Shown here: piece after piece, positions 10,372 to 20,405 of the stretch
How positions within the stretch are numbered: position 1 is the first letter of the stretch
Layout of the letters: every line of letters starts with the position of its first letter
NCBI GenBank assembly: GCA_026413225.1
Contig: CM048552.1
Span: 203,187,553-203,251,552, forward strand
Origin: Otis tarda
Lineage: Eukaryota; Chordata; Aves; Otidiformes; Otididae
Direction of reading: 5' to 3'
DNA: 64,000 bases
Made by a program: the position numbers and the translations under genes
The notes under the pieces: generated by a model
Database searches by the model: none
What the model was told of the DNA's origin: nothing
What the model saw: only the letters and a program-made list of their open reading frames with translations

Positions 10372-11070
10372 CAATCTCACAGTAGAAAAGTATTTCCTGA
10401 TGTTCAGAGGGAACCTCCTGTGTTTGACTTTGTGCCCATTGCCATTGGTCCCAGAACTGAACACCACTGAAAAGAGTCTGATTCCAATCTCTTTACAACC
10501 TACAGATATTTATAGACATTTATAAAATGCTCTTGAGCCTTCTCTTCTCCAGGCTGAGCAGTCCCAGCTCTCTCAGCCTTTCTGCATAGGAGAGATGCTC
10601 CAGATCCTTAATTATCTTTGTGTCTTTTTGCTGAACTCTCTCCAATATGGCCATGTCTCTCTTGAACTTGTTTGGTCAGAACTGTACACAGTACTCCAGG
10701 TGTGGCCTCACCAGGGCTGAGCAGAGGGGAAGGAACACCTCCCTCCACCTGCTAGTAATAGTTTACTTAATGCAGCCTAAGATACCATTAGCCTTTTTTT
10801 TTTGTGGCAAAGACACATTGCTGGCTCATGTTCAACTTAGTGTCCACCAGGCTCCCCAGGTCCTTTTCTGCCGAATTGCTTTCCAGCTGGACAGTCTCCA
10901 ACATATGTTGGTGCCTGGGGTTGCTTCTCCCCGGGTACACAACTTTAGACTTATCCATGTTGAACTTCATGAGGTTCCTATCAGCCCATTTCTCCAGCCT
11001 GTTAAGGACCCTCTGGATGGCAACAGGACCCTCTGGCATATCAGCTCTTCATCCCAGTTTTGTGTTGTCT
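10372..11070 (-). mobile_element. CR1 LINE, RT C-terminal part, right of nested LTR
   Basis: Continues the CR1 from 9760 on the minus strand. It covers the 3' UTR and the last third of ORF2; the minus-strand translation gives MPEGPVAIQRVLNRLEKWAD and NLMKFNMDKSKVV, matching the CR1 region after the FADD box. ORF2 is 5'-truncated at about 11070, and an A-run-like expansion (T-run near 10796-10803 on the plus strand) and stops break it. Confidence 0.87.
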
Positions 11071-12564
11071 GCAAGCACATATGTGCACAGATATGTGCTT
11101 CATTTCTAGTTCCTTTAATGATATGTTAGTATTTCTGGGTGCAGAGTTATTTAAGTGTTCTGATTAAAAAGATACTGTTTTTCTTGTCTGCATCATGAAT
11201 AAAAAGTTTATAATTTTTTAGGATCCGCAACTTTTTAAATTTGCCCTTCATACTTTCAGTAATTGTATTCTGTTTTCCTGTTCCCTGCTAACCAGTGATT
11301 TTTCATGAATGCACTTTCTTTACTTCTGTATTGTCTAACTTCATTTTTCTTAAATATTTATTTAGATGAAGACATTCATTTCCATTGCAAATGTGAGATA
11401 GGAAGACTTTGTTTAACTGCTACTTTCACTTCCCCTCTTGACCCAGATTTTTTAATAAAAGTCCTTTAGGTGACTGAAGAATTGGGAATTGTAGGCAATT
11501 AGAAAAAAACCATAATAAATCATTCTTAAACATTTCCTAATCAGTCATAGTTTTTTTGTTTTTTTTCTTCCCACTGAGTTCGTGACTGTTTTTGACTTAG
11601 GAGATAAATCCTTTTAATGTGCTATGGCCCTGATCCTCAAAGGCTTTTGAATTCTTAGCTCTGACTGAAATAATGGGATTTACTTTCTTCAGAAGCACAG
11701 CTGAAAAAAAATCCTTGTGTCTATATCTTGCTGGTTGGAATATTCTGCTTGTATGTGGGAAACTAAATTAATCCATGAGTACTTGCAATTTCCTTGTCTT
11801 TCCCTAATACAATGAAGTTTCTTAGAGAATGGTCCTATGATGTTTCTACTTTTTTTTTTTTTCCCAAAGCATCTATTAAAAATGTCTACTTATTGCTTTT
11901 TAAATAAAATCTGTATTAGTCACTGCTTTTTTTTTTTAACCTTGCTAATATTTTTTTAACGTTCTCTGATATTACCAATCTATCATATGGAAGGGATATG
12001 TCATTTTTAGAGTGATTCTGTGCAGAGATGCAGTGTGTGGTTTAGATTTAACAGGCTTCATTAGCATCCCGTTTGCTGCTCTTCTGAGGAACAAAGAAAG
12101 GCCGTGCTACTCTGCTGACAGCCCTTTGAAGACTTCTGTTCAACACTTCCTTCCTGAGCTCACACAGAACAGTGAGACTTACTCCTTCAGAAGAGGTGCA
12201 TAATACACCTGGTGAAACAGGCTTGTTTTGCTGTCTGTGAATAAAGGAAAAGTGCCTGCCCCTGCCACCTGTAGGACTGAAGATGTTCAAGATGCTTCAC
12301 TATAGGTTTATAAGGACTGAATCTTGCTAGTCAAGTCTGATTGGTTTTTGATGTTATTACAAAGTTAGCAAATAATCTTACTCTCAACATTAATTAAAAT
12401 CAACTTGGAAAATTACTCTTTCATATTGACAGGATCTAATTACGGGCTGTAAAATAGAGTAATAATGAATAATAATGTATCAAGTTTTGATGAGGTATGG
12501 TCCTTCGTTTTATTGAAACCGATTTAAAAATTTTCACTAATAAACTTACGTGGAGCCTTGGCCT

Positions 12565-12602
12565 CACTGAAGTGAGTGTCAAAACTCTTACTCACTTCAA
12601 TG
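12565..12602. repeat. Imperfect inverted repeat
   Basis: CACTGAAGTGAGT (12565-12577) pairs with ACTCACTTCAATG (12590-12602), 12 of 13 matching, around a 12-nt loop. Phrases of the 'ACTTCAATGGG' kind are common in old amniote repeats, so it may be a repeat relic rather than a functional hairpin. Confidence 0.5.
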
Positions 12603-12828
12603 GGCTAGGATGTGCAATAAAATGGTACATTAATGAAAGTCTCATCTGATATTACACTCAGCTTCAAATAATGCTGGGGACACAAAATACATAAAAAAAA
12701 ATCCCTGTTGCAGACAATAAAAACAGAAGGCAGGAAATAAAATTAATTTAGATCTGAAAATATATTGTCTCATTAGTATGTGAATAGAAAAGTCCCAAAA
12801 TGTAAAATCCCCTATTCAAGGTGTGGGG

Positions 12829-12846
12829 AAAAAAAAAAAAAAAAAA
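12829..12846. repeat. A18 homopolymer run
   Basis: Eighteen A in a row followed by A/G-rich sequence. No SINE or processed-gene body was recognised upstream of it. Confidence 0.9.
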
Positions 12847-14233
12847 GGAAAGAAAAAAGATAAGACCCTCCAGAAAAGCTGGAAAACTGTCAGGAAAACC
12901 TTAAGGTAATATTTTAAAATGTATTTGCATTTTATATGCGAAATGCCTGAAATCTTGCATAATGCAAAGCTGACAATAACATTATTTATTTAGCGCCTAT
13001 CTTAATAATTTCCCCACACCTACAGATGAACACCTGCCATTGTTTATGAGGTGGAAAAGTTATTATTTGTTTGGTATTTGTGTTCCTAAACTGCAACTGA
13101 GGGGAAATAAAAGATGTACTCTAGAAGAGTACAGATGTAGAAGAGCCAAGGCCTTATTCTAGAGCCCCAGAAACATATTATTCTGTATGATTAAGGAAAC
13201 CATGAAAAGAGTAGTTAAAAGAAAGACTGAGACTAGACATTTTTTCTGTATCTGAATGAGTTATGAACAAAAAAATATTCATATACGTCACTAGAAATGT
13301 CAACACATTTTCCCTTCTTTTAATTTAGAATATGCAAATTCTATAAGCAAACCAGGTTTCAGCGGCATGTTAATATCAGGAACATCTGGGCATAATCAAA
13401 GAAGAAATCTGGATTGATAAAGAAGAATTTTATTGATTTACTTAATCAATGTTCTTCACTAATTGATAACATTGTTAAGTAGATTAAAGATTTGGTGGAA
13501 GATATTTGTCTGGTAAATATATTCACGTTGGCCTGCCCTCACATCCCTCCACTACTTCATCCTATGTCATGTTATGATTAAAGCATGAAAGCCGCAGTTT
13601 TATTTGTGAGGACTGAAGTCAAAGAAACAGCAAAAACTTGCTTTTTTTTTCTGAAGAGATAAATTGCACAGACTTTTTTTTTTTGTGGAAATAGTTTTTA
13701 TAATATCTTATATTTATACCATGTTTCTTTTCCACAGATATCAGAGATACTTACAAAGAAAAGTGGTAAAATAAAAAAAAAACCTGAAAAGCTCACTTAG
13801 AGAGGTTTTATGAGTAAATAGAATAGTTGCAGTGGCCAAAATAGAATACTTTCAATCCCTCTTTGTATGAATCCAGTGTATTTAGAGTGCATAGACAAAA
13901 TCCAGTCAAGAGCATGTATCGGTCTGACAAATAGACTTGGCTAAAAATCAGTGTTCTGTTTTGCGGAAAACTTGAGGTCTGTCTATCCTGTCGAATAATT
14001 TGACTTCTAACTTGAGACCCAAGCCCTAATCCCTTGAGCTTCCACACTGCATAAATGTTATTTTTTTTCTGTCTTTTCTTTTGGTGCACTATTGATCAGT
14101 TCCTCATGATGTAAAATCCATTTATTATTAAAAGAGAATTTTCTATAGAGATTGTTTTCAATTGAGAGAGTGAATGAAGGCTGCAGTTGATTAGGTTTTT
14201 TTTTCTGCTCTGTAGCATCCTCCAACATTACCT

Positions 14234-14256
14234 GTTAAGAATTGTTAATTCTTAAC
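14234..14256. repeat. Perfect palindrome with 10-bp arms
   Basis: GTTAAGAATT (14234-14243) and AATTCTTAAC (14247-14256) are exact inverted copies around GTT. A second overlapping inversion, GTTAATT/AATTAAC, spans 14244-14263. AT-rich, so chance slippage is possible. Confidence 0.8.
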
Positions 14257-15293
14257 AATTAACACAACTTCACGTGCCATGCATTGGGGCAAGCAATAGA
14301 CATCCTGAGTTTCGTGCTATAAAAAACTCTTCCTAGTGGGACTAAACACAGCTTTCTCACTATTTCAGAGACACATACAGAGAAAAAAAAATGTTGGGGG
14401 ACCATTGCACATGACACAGATCCAGGGCCAACTGTTATGTGACTGTGGCCCATCTGCCCTGAAGGCACCTGGGTCTATGAGGTGTGTGTGTGTGAAACAC
14501 TGCCTCTCTTCACTAAGGACCAAAGACCACTGTGTGTCATAGATACACTTAGCAATGTAGATTTGTATTTTGTTCCTTGGAAAGTTTGATCCAAATCAAA
14601 CCAAACCCTAAAATGCTGGAATTTCAAGCAAACCAGTTAGCACTGAAAACTGCTTGCGTGTACAGTATTAGTACACTCACAATAACACCAAAACTAGTGG
14701 CAAGAGGTGCTACTGTCTGAGGCATTATGGCAGGCACAGCATCTCTTCTTGCAATGGATTCATAAAAAGTCCTTTGAAGCCAAGATTTTTCAAATGAATA
14801 CATAGGACCCAGAGGACTGAAACCAGTCATGCATACAAGTTCACAAGAAGAATCTAACAGCCGAGATGAAAGACCTCTAAAGATGTTGAGATTTTAATAA
14901 ACTGGGACACTAAGCAGTTTCTAAGCCCACACACTGATCCTGCAAATTTCTGTTATGTTCCATACTTCATATATGCACTGTTGAATCTTATTCTTCCTTC
15001 TACTTGGATTGGTATGATGCTAGTGAATGAAGTTCCAATGTAGCTGGAATCGAGTACAGGCACAGTCTAAAAACTAGTATCTTTAGAGTTTTGGATATTG
15101 TTTAAATTATTTTTATTATTAGTAGTAGTCATATGCCTAATCTCTGGGTTGCACTCTGATATCACCACTCAAAAGAATCAAAAATGTTTGACAGAACATT
15201 ACATTCTATGAGTTATAAAGGCTCAGTATTCATAGGTGTGTGTGTCTAAGAATTTACTTTAAAGAACTGATGGGAGCACTAGATTATTTTTAT

Positions 15294-15305
15294 CCCCCCC
15301 CCCCC
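15294..15305. repeat. C12 homopolymer run
   Basis: Twelve consecutive C on the plus strand within AT-rich DNA; likely to vary in length between individuals. Confidence 0.85.
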
Positions 15306-18269
15306 GTATTTATGGACAGGAAATTTAGTGAAAAAAATTAAAGAAATACAGCAGGTGGTAGGCTGAAAAAGTCTTTGGCTACTATAGCATTCATAGTTAC
15401 TGTAAATACAACTAAAACAGAAATTGAGCTGGGACTACATTACAATCTTATACACCAAAATCTCAGATATTGTTTTTTTATCACAAGGAAGGAAAACCTT
15501 GGAACTTGGTAATTATTAAATGCAGTAGTACAAAGCTTTGAGATGTGGATTGCCCCATTTCTCTTTGTAAGAACCAGACAGTGATGCCTAATACAGAAGC
15601 AGAGTTTGGAAAAAAAGTACTACTGCCTCTTCCCTCCAGTAAAGCCACTGAGAAAGAGACTGGCCTAGACAACAGCAGCAAAGTAAGTCACTTAGTAAGT
15701 CCTGTATTTTGTTGATGCTGGATAAATATTTAGCATTTTAAAATAAAAAGAAAATGTGTATATTTATATCAAGATTTTGAAGAAAATGAAGGCAGATGAT
15801 TTGCCCACAGGATAAATTATCCTTTCACAATTCTCCTTGCTGGTTCTCCAGCTCAAGAAAGGGAGCAGGAGAATGCTTCTGCAGTGTGGCTCAGAATAGC
15901 AATCACATATTCTCCCATTATTCCCTTTTCCTACTAATTCTCTTTTCTGAAATTATTATCGTGAAATACCAACCCAGTCCTCTATTTAGATTCAGTGGTA
16001 ACATTTGTCTGTGTGGCAGATGCACCAACTCATTTTACTTCATGGGCACAAACCACACTGGTGCACAGAATAGCTATAACACAGTTGTGGCTAAAGCAAT
16101 GTTTGATGCACTGCCTTCCATGAGACCCTGTCACCTGTTAGGGACTTTACTCTTTCTGCAGGAAAGACCTCATACACCACGCTGATAAACAGCAACACAA
16201 AATCCTGGGACAGATAGGAAGAGCAGACACTACACACAGATATATTTCTGAGAGTGTGTCAGATGTAATATGACATTTTAAAGGCCAAATGGAGAAATAC
16301 ATGAAATTAGTGGCCCCAGCATTGGTCTAATTCTCCTCTTGCTGAAGGAAATGATAAAAGTTTTTGTAGGCAATGTTATTCTCCTGTAGAGTAGAGCTTT
16401 CTAGCCATGAATTTTATCCTACAGAATAAATGGAGCTTTTTTTTTCAAAACAGATCTCTGCCAATTTACATTAACTGAGATTCTCTCCCCTCAAATGTTG
16501 CAAGACTAAATGAAAATGTTTTCCACTATGCAGCTGAGGTCTATTAGGTTTCTCTCAGAAGCCTTAGCTTGTGAGTGCTGTGCACAGTGTAAACTCAGAG
16601 GTAACCAACAGTCAAAGGAAGCTAAAATGAATGTTATCCATTCCTTTTCCCTTTGGAAGGAAAGAAAACAGAACCCTGCTTTGTTCATGAAAGCCCAGAA
16701 TTCACAGCTCAGCAGTCAGTCTTTGATTTGGAGCTGGTTTGCACCAGGGGTGCCATGACACTGATTTTTTACGGGGAAAAAATGAGGGTAACAAGGCACT
16801 TAATAAGATTAAGTGATTTAGAGATACATCTGTAAAGCACAATTTAAAAACATCAGATGTATTCTTTTTCTCGCTTTCCCTCCCTTTTCATCTCCTACAC
16901 AGGAACAGACAAACAGTCTTCTGAATTGCTGTGACGCTTTTTTTTCCTCAAAATCTTCTATCTTTATTTAAATAATAACAAAAAATTCTTTGCAACTAGT
17001 TGACATGTTTATCATTACAATCATAAAAGCAAATTTTAAAAGGCATAGAGGGCAACAATGAAAGAGTGAACAATTTTATAACGATAATTAAGAATTACAA
17101 ACACAGAGAAAAAACACAGTTGGGTTGCTTTTTATGAAAACTAGAATTAATAGCACCTAATTGTCCACAGATTTTTTTTCCAGAATCCTGTGACTAGTTC
17201 TTTCCTCCTTTGTGTCCACCCCCACCCTCCTGTTCTCAGCTCCCTTCTATTTCTCTATACTCAAAACACATGTTGCTTTATCAAATCTCCTGTTTATTTT
17301 TCTGGGTCAGAGGCAGCACATCCTCTGAGTGATTTAAAGGTTCATGTAACTGCACTCTTGGATTGGTCAGGTGGCTGCTGCCTCTTGGAGCAGCTGAGGG
17401 GATGTTAGAACTGCTTTTCCCCCTTTGTCAGGTAGCAATCATTGAAGAAATGGCAATCTCTTAGGAACAATATTCATGAAACCTGAAGAAATTTTGTCTC
17501 TTTAAGACCTCATCTGTTACTTCCAATGTACTTGAAAGCTGGCTGACAATTTCAACGCTATTAGAGGAGGACTGAGGGATACAGATAATGTGATCATATA
17601 AAACTTATTGCCTTAGAAAAACAACCTGAAGGAAGCTTATTTCTGGCTTGATATGGCTTAACGTTGCTTCCAGAAGGATTTAACCTTTGACAATAATTCA
17701 AGTCCAATATTCCTACTGTAAGAATGTGTTAAAATCCTTTATAGAAACTGAATTTTAGTGATTTCTGCTCATAGGATTTCCTTGAAATAATTCATTTTCA
17801 GTTTTCTTTCAGCTGGATTCATAGAGAAGATCAAAAGAATAATGTCCACTCCTGAAAAATATTGCTTTCTTTTTTCATTGCAAATACAAACCAAGATGTA
17901 GAAAGATAAAAGCAGAAACATAGGAGAAAATGTCTGGGAAATACGGTTCAGAGCAGTTATGTTGTTTCAGACAGATTTTTAGTCCTGAAACAGCAGATGC
18001 TCCTTCTAACATCTGGAATCCTCACACTCCCCTGTGTCAGCAGACAACTTTGTAACTTGCTACCTATGATGGAAAGGGCCTAATATTAGGAAGAAACTAT
18101 GCTAATCAGTAAGGAAGCTCTGAAATCTATTGGGAAAAAAATCTGATGGGCATAGATGTATTATGCCGATGGTTTCCTGAGGATACTCAGCCAGTCCAAC
18201 CCAGCTCAAAGTCACAAACTTTGGCACTGTTAAGACAAGGAAAAAAAGAATGAATGTATCCTCCTCCAC

Positions 18270-18995
18270 CAGGCTGAAGGCAGTAGCTTAAAGAGAAGGA
18301 GGGAACGGAGGCAAGTCCAGGCTTGGGGAGGCAAGTGACCCACCTCCTTGCCCATCCAGCCTTCCCAGGTGCCTCTGCAAAACAGGTATGAGGTTCTGGA
18401 TGTGGAAGGTCAGTAAATGTATGATGTGGATGGTGGTCCATCTACATCAGAGGTGTTGCCAAAGTCAGAAAGGTTAAAGCCCGTATCACAACCACCTCCA
18501 TGAGGAAGAAAAGACCAGTTATAGTTGTAGATTACTTCCTTCTGAGATTAACAGTGTCCAGTATGCTGGGAAGTATGTTGCCTCCCTGGGGCCTGGGTTA
18601 AGGACATCACTAGGAAACTTCCTAGCCTAGTGCAGCCCCTCAGACTATTACCCATTACTGCTCTTCCATGTAGGGGGCGATTAAGCTGTAACACGTAGTC
18701 CAAGGGTCATCAAGAGAGTCTTCATGGCCTTGGGACAGTTGGTAGGGGAATCTGGAGCACAGTTTTTTTTTTCTCTCTCCCCTTCCAATTGCGACAGAGA
18801 CATTGTAAGAAACAGATAGATACACTCAATCTATTAATACATGGCTCCCTGGCTGGTGTCGCTGCCACAGTTTTGGGTTTTTTGATAATGAGATGGCCTA
18901 CACGGTACCAGACTTGTTGGTTTCAAATGAAATTAACCTTTCTCAAAATGGGAAGCAGATCTTTGCTCACAGGGGCTCATTGACAGAACTTTAAA
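18270..18995 (+). pseudogene. CR1 ORF1 (esterase-type) pseudogene
   Basis: CR1 ORF1 encodes an accessory protein with a C-terminal SGNH-esterase-like domain. Here shifted frames still show PAEGSSLKRR-like text, NRYEVLDVEG (about 18380-18410) and a 'KRPVIVVDYFL' segment near 18510, where the family has the nucleophile block 'VVGDSLLRG'; the GDS triplet region is changed to DYF, so the catalytic serine block is lost. Further on, 'PGARVKDVTRKLPSLVQPSDYYPLLLFHV'-type text (split in this note: PGLRTSLGNFLA frame changes) and DTLNLLIHGSLAGVAATVLG follow, ending near the LTGAH/SLTELN tail. Many stops and shifts; dead. Confidence 0.72.
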
Positions 18996-19495
18996 CTAGA
19001 CTTGAAGGGAGAGGGGGATAATATCAGGCTTGCCCATGATAAGCTGTAGAATGACTCACCAAGGTTAGAAGCATGGGACGCTAGTAAAGGCCCTCAGCCT
19101 GTTGCTGTGAGATGTGCTGTCTACGCTGGAGCACAGTTGAAGTCTTATGGAGATGAGTCAGGGGCTCCTCAGGAAGCACCAATGAGACACCTCAAAGTAA
19201 TAACCTCTAAGAAGGTGACAGGACTGACAGCCCATCTGAAGTGCCCCTACACCAATGCATGCAGTATGGGCAATGAAAAGGAGGAGCTGGAAGTCACCAT
19301 GCTGATAGAAAGCTGCGATCTAGTTGCCATTTGTGAAACATGATGAATCCCAGAGCCTGGGGTCCAGTGACCACCCACTGGTGAATTATGCAGTCTTTAG
19401 GGATATGAGTCAGGCAAAGAGTAAAGTCAGGACCCTGAATTTTGCAGAAGTGAATGGAAGGTCAAGCTGTTCAAGGCATTAGTCAATAGGACTCC

Positions 19496-19500
19496 CTGGG
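19496..19500. repeat. Target-site duplication CTGGG (partner 19771-19775)
   Basis: CTGGG ends the left CR1 part and is repeated exactly after the LTR. Removing the LTR and one copy restores continuous CR1 reading (CTGGG then AAACTGC), which confirms the insertion boundaries. Confidence 0.9.
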
Positions 19501-19770
19501 TGTTCTGGTTTTGTTTAGTGAGGGGGGGCCTAAGGTGGTAGTTTCTGTAGGAAACTGCTAGAAGTTGCTCCCCTTTGTTTAGTGGACTCGGCTGGGCCTA
19601 GGGCGGACCCGCTGCTGGCCAAGGCCGAGCCAATTGGTAGCAGAATGTCTTGTGATAACGCCTCTGTGATAACGTATTTAAGAAGGGGAAATTCCCCTAT
19701 TCTCTCGAAGGGTGGGGGGAGCGAGAGAGAGACTGCGTAGTCCGGTCCCAATCAGGGCTGAACTATGACA
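19501..19770 (+). mobile_element. LTR family A, 270-bp short form, nested in CR1
   Basis: Begins TGTTCTGGTTTTGTTTAGTG and ends GAACTATGACA, with exact 5-bp TSDs. It matches the first about 190 bp and last about 80 bp of the copies at 1419 and 37953, and lacks about 885 bp between. The junction is near 19690, where GGGGAAATTCCCC forms a near-palindrome. CCAAT and GTATTTA boxes are kept (the latter at 19674-19680), but the AATAAA and the GC-rich middle with the shared open frame are gone. Either the deletion arose in place or this is a transposing short subfamily. Confidence 0.9.
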
Positions 19771-20136
19771 CTGGGAAACTGCTTTAAGGGACAAGGGCAG
19801 AGCTTGGCAGACCTTTAAGGATGCTCTCCATAGAGCACAAAAGCCTTCGATCCACAGGTGCAAGAAATCAGGAAAGGAAGGCAAGAGACTGGTATAGCTG
19901 AGTGGAGACCTGCTGGTCAGACTAAAGGGCAAGAAGGAAATGCACAGGCAGTGGAAGCAGGGACAGGTATCCTGGAAAGATTATAGCGACACTATCCCTG
20001 GAAACACTCAAGGCCAGGATGGACGAGGCTCTGAGTAACCTGATCTGGTTGGAGATGTCCCTGCTCCTTGCAGAGAGGTTGGCCTAGATGACCTTTAAAG
20101 GTCCCTTCCAACCCAAACTATTCTATGATTCTATAT
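19771..20136 (+). mobile_element. CR1 LINE, right of nested LTR, internal deletion
   Basis: Continues the CR1 from 19500 through the endonuclease-RT linker. Near 19987 it jumps to the 3' UTR (CCCTGGAAACACTCAAGGCC), omitting the whole RT domain, a loss of roughly 1.5 kb or more compared with the copy at 23214-26160. It ends with CAACCCAAACTATTCTATGA and TTCTAT at about 20136. Confidence 0.9.
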
Positions 20137-20191
20137 CACCCCATGCCCTTTGTTCAGTGCTTCCATCACATCATCCCATGCTCTTTGTTCA
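20136..20191. repeat. Imperfect tandem duplication, 35-bp period
   Basis: TCACCCCATGCCCTTTGTTC at 20136 recurs as TCATCCCATGCTCTTTGTTC at 20171. The two units abut the CR1 3' end. Confidence 0.75.
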
Positions 20192-20224
20192 TCTTGATAT
20201 AAGAAAAAGTTATTGTTCAGTGAG

Positions 20225-20405
20225 AAGAATCATTCACAGTAACAACCTTCCCAAGGGTGTGATAGTGTCCCTGTCATCTGAGGTTTTCAAAAGGCAACTC
20301 AACAGAGTACTAGGTAATCTCATCTAGGTCCCCTTTTTCACAAAAGTTTTGACCAGATGATCTTTTGAGATTCCTTTCAATCTGGGCTGTTCCATGATTC
20401 TATGA
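20225..20405 (+). mobile_element. CR1 LINE 3' end, older subfamily
   Basis: Contains 'CATCTGAGGTTTTCAAAAGG', 'AATCTCATCTAGG', 'GACCAGATGATCTTTTGAGA' and 'TTCCATGATTCTATGAT', the order of an older CR1 3' UTR. The younger CR1 at 18180-20136 lies directly upstream in the same orientation. Confidence 0.85.

Larger units (their letters stand above)
11071..18179. other. 7.1 kb without a gene
   Basis: Single-copy-looking AT-rich DNA. Small items only: a possible ancient amniote repeat phrase near 11625-11690 ('CCTGATCCTCAAAGG'), an inverted repeat at 12565-12602, an A18 run at 12829-12846, a 10-bp-arm palindrome at 14234-14256 and a C12 run at 15294-15305. No open frame here has recognisable protein similarity. 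Confidence 0.55.
18180..19500 (+). mobile_element. CR1 LINE with ORF1 and endonuclease remains, left of nested LTR
   Basis: Unlike the other copies, this CR1 keeps 5' sequence. ORF1 remains cover about 18270-18995, the inter-ORF region about 18996-19106, and the start of ORF2 (endonuclease) about 19107-19500. It is interrupted by the LTR at 19501-19770 and continues at 19771-20136. The start near 18180 is where resemblance to CR1 ORF1 fades, so the 5' edge is approximate. Confidence 0.85.
19107..20000 (+). pseudogene. CR1 ORF2 endonuclease pseudogene, split by LTR
   Basis: Remains of the APE-type endonuclease that opens ORF2. An open stretch reads LTAHLKCPYTNACSMGNEKE and then ESCDLVAICET, equivalent to the N- and E-containing motifs (YSNAR and ITETWW in the better copy at 25546-26154); it then hits a TGA. 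The middle of the domain, including the GDFN region, is deleted. After that, text near SSDHPLVNYAVF (about 19360-19395) corresponds to the SDH motif region. Beyond the LTR, TPWETALRDKGRAWQTFKDA and a WKQGQVSWKDY segment continue the linker toward the RT, where the element jumps to its 3' UTR near 19987, so no RT domain is present. Confidence 0.75.

Noticed and set aside
10647-11129. 160-codon plus-strand open frame
   Set aside because: Antisense to the RT C-terminal part of the CR1 at 10372-11070; no independent similarity.
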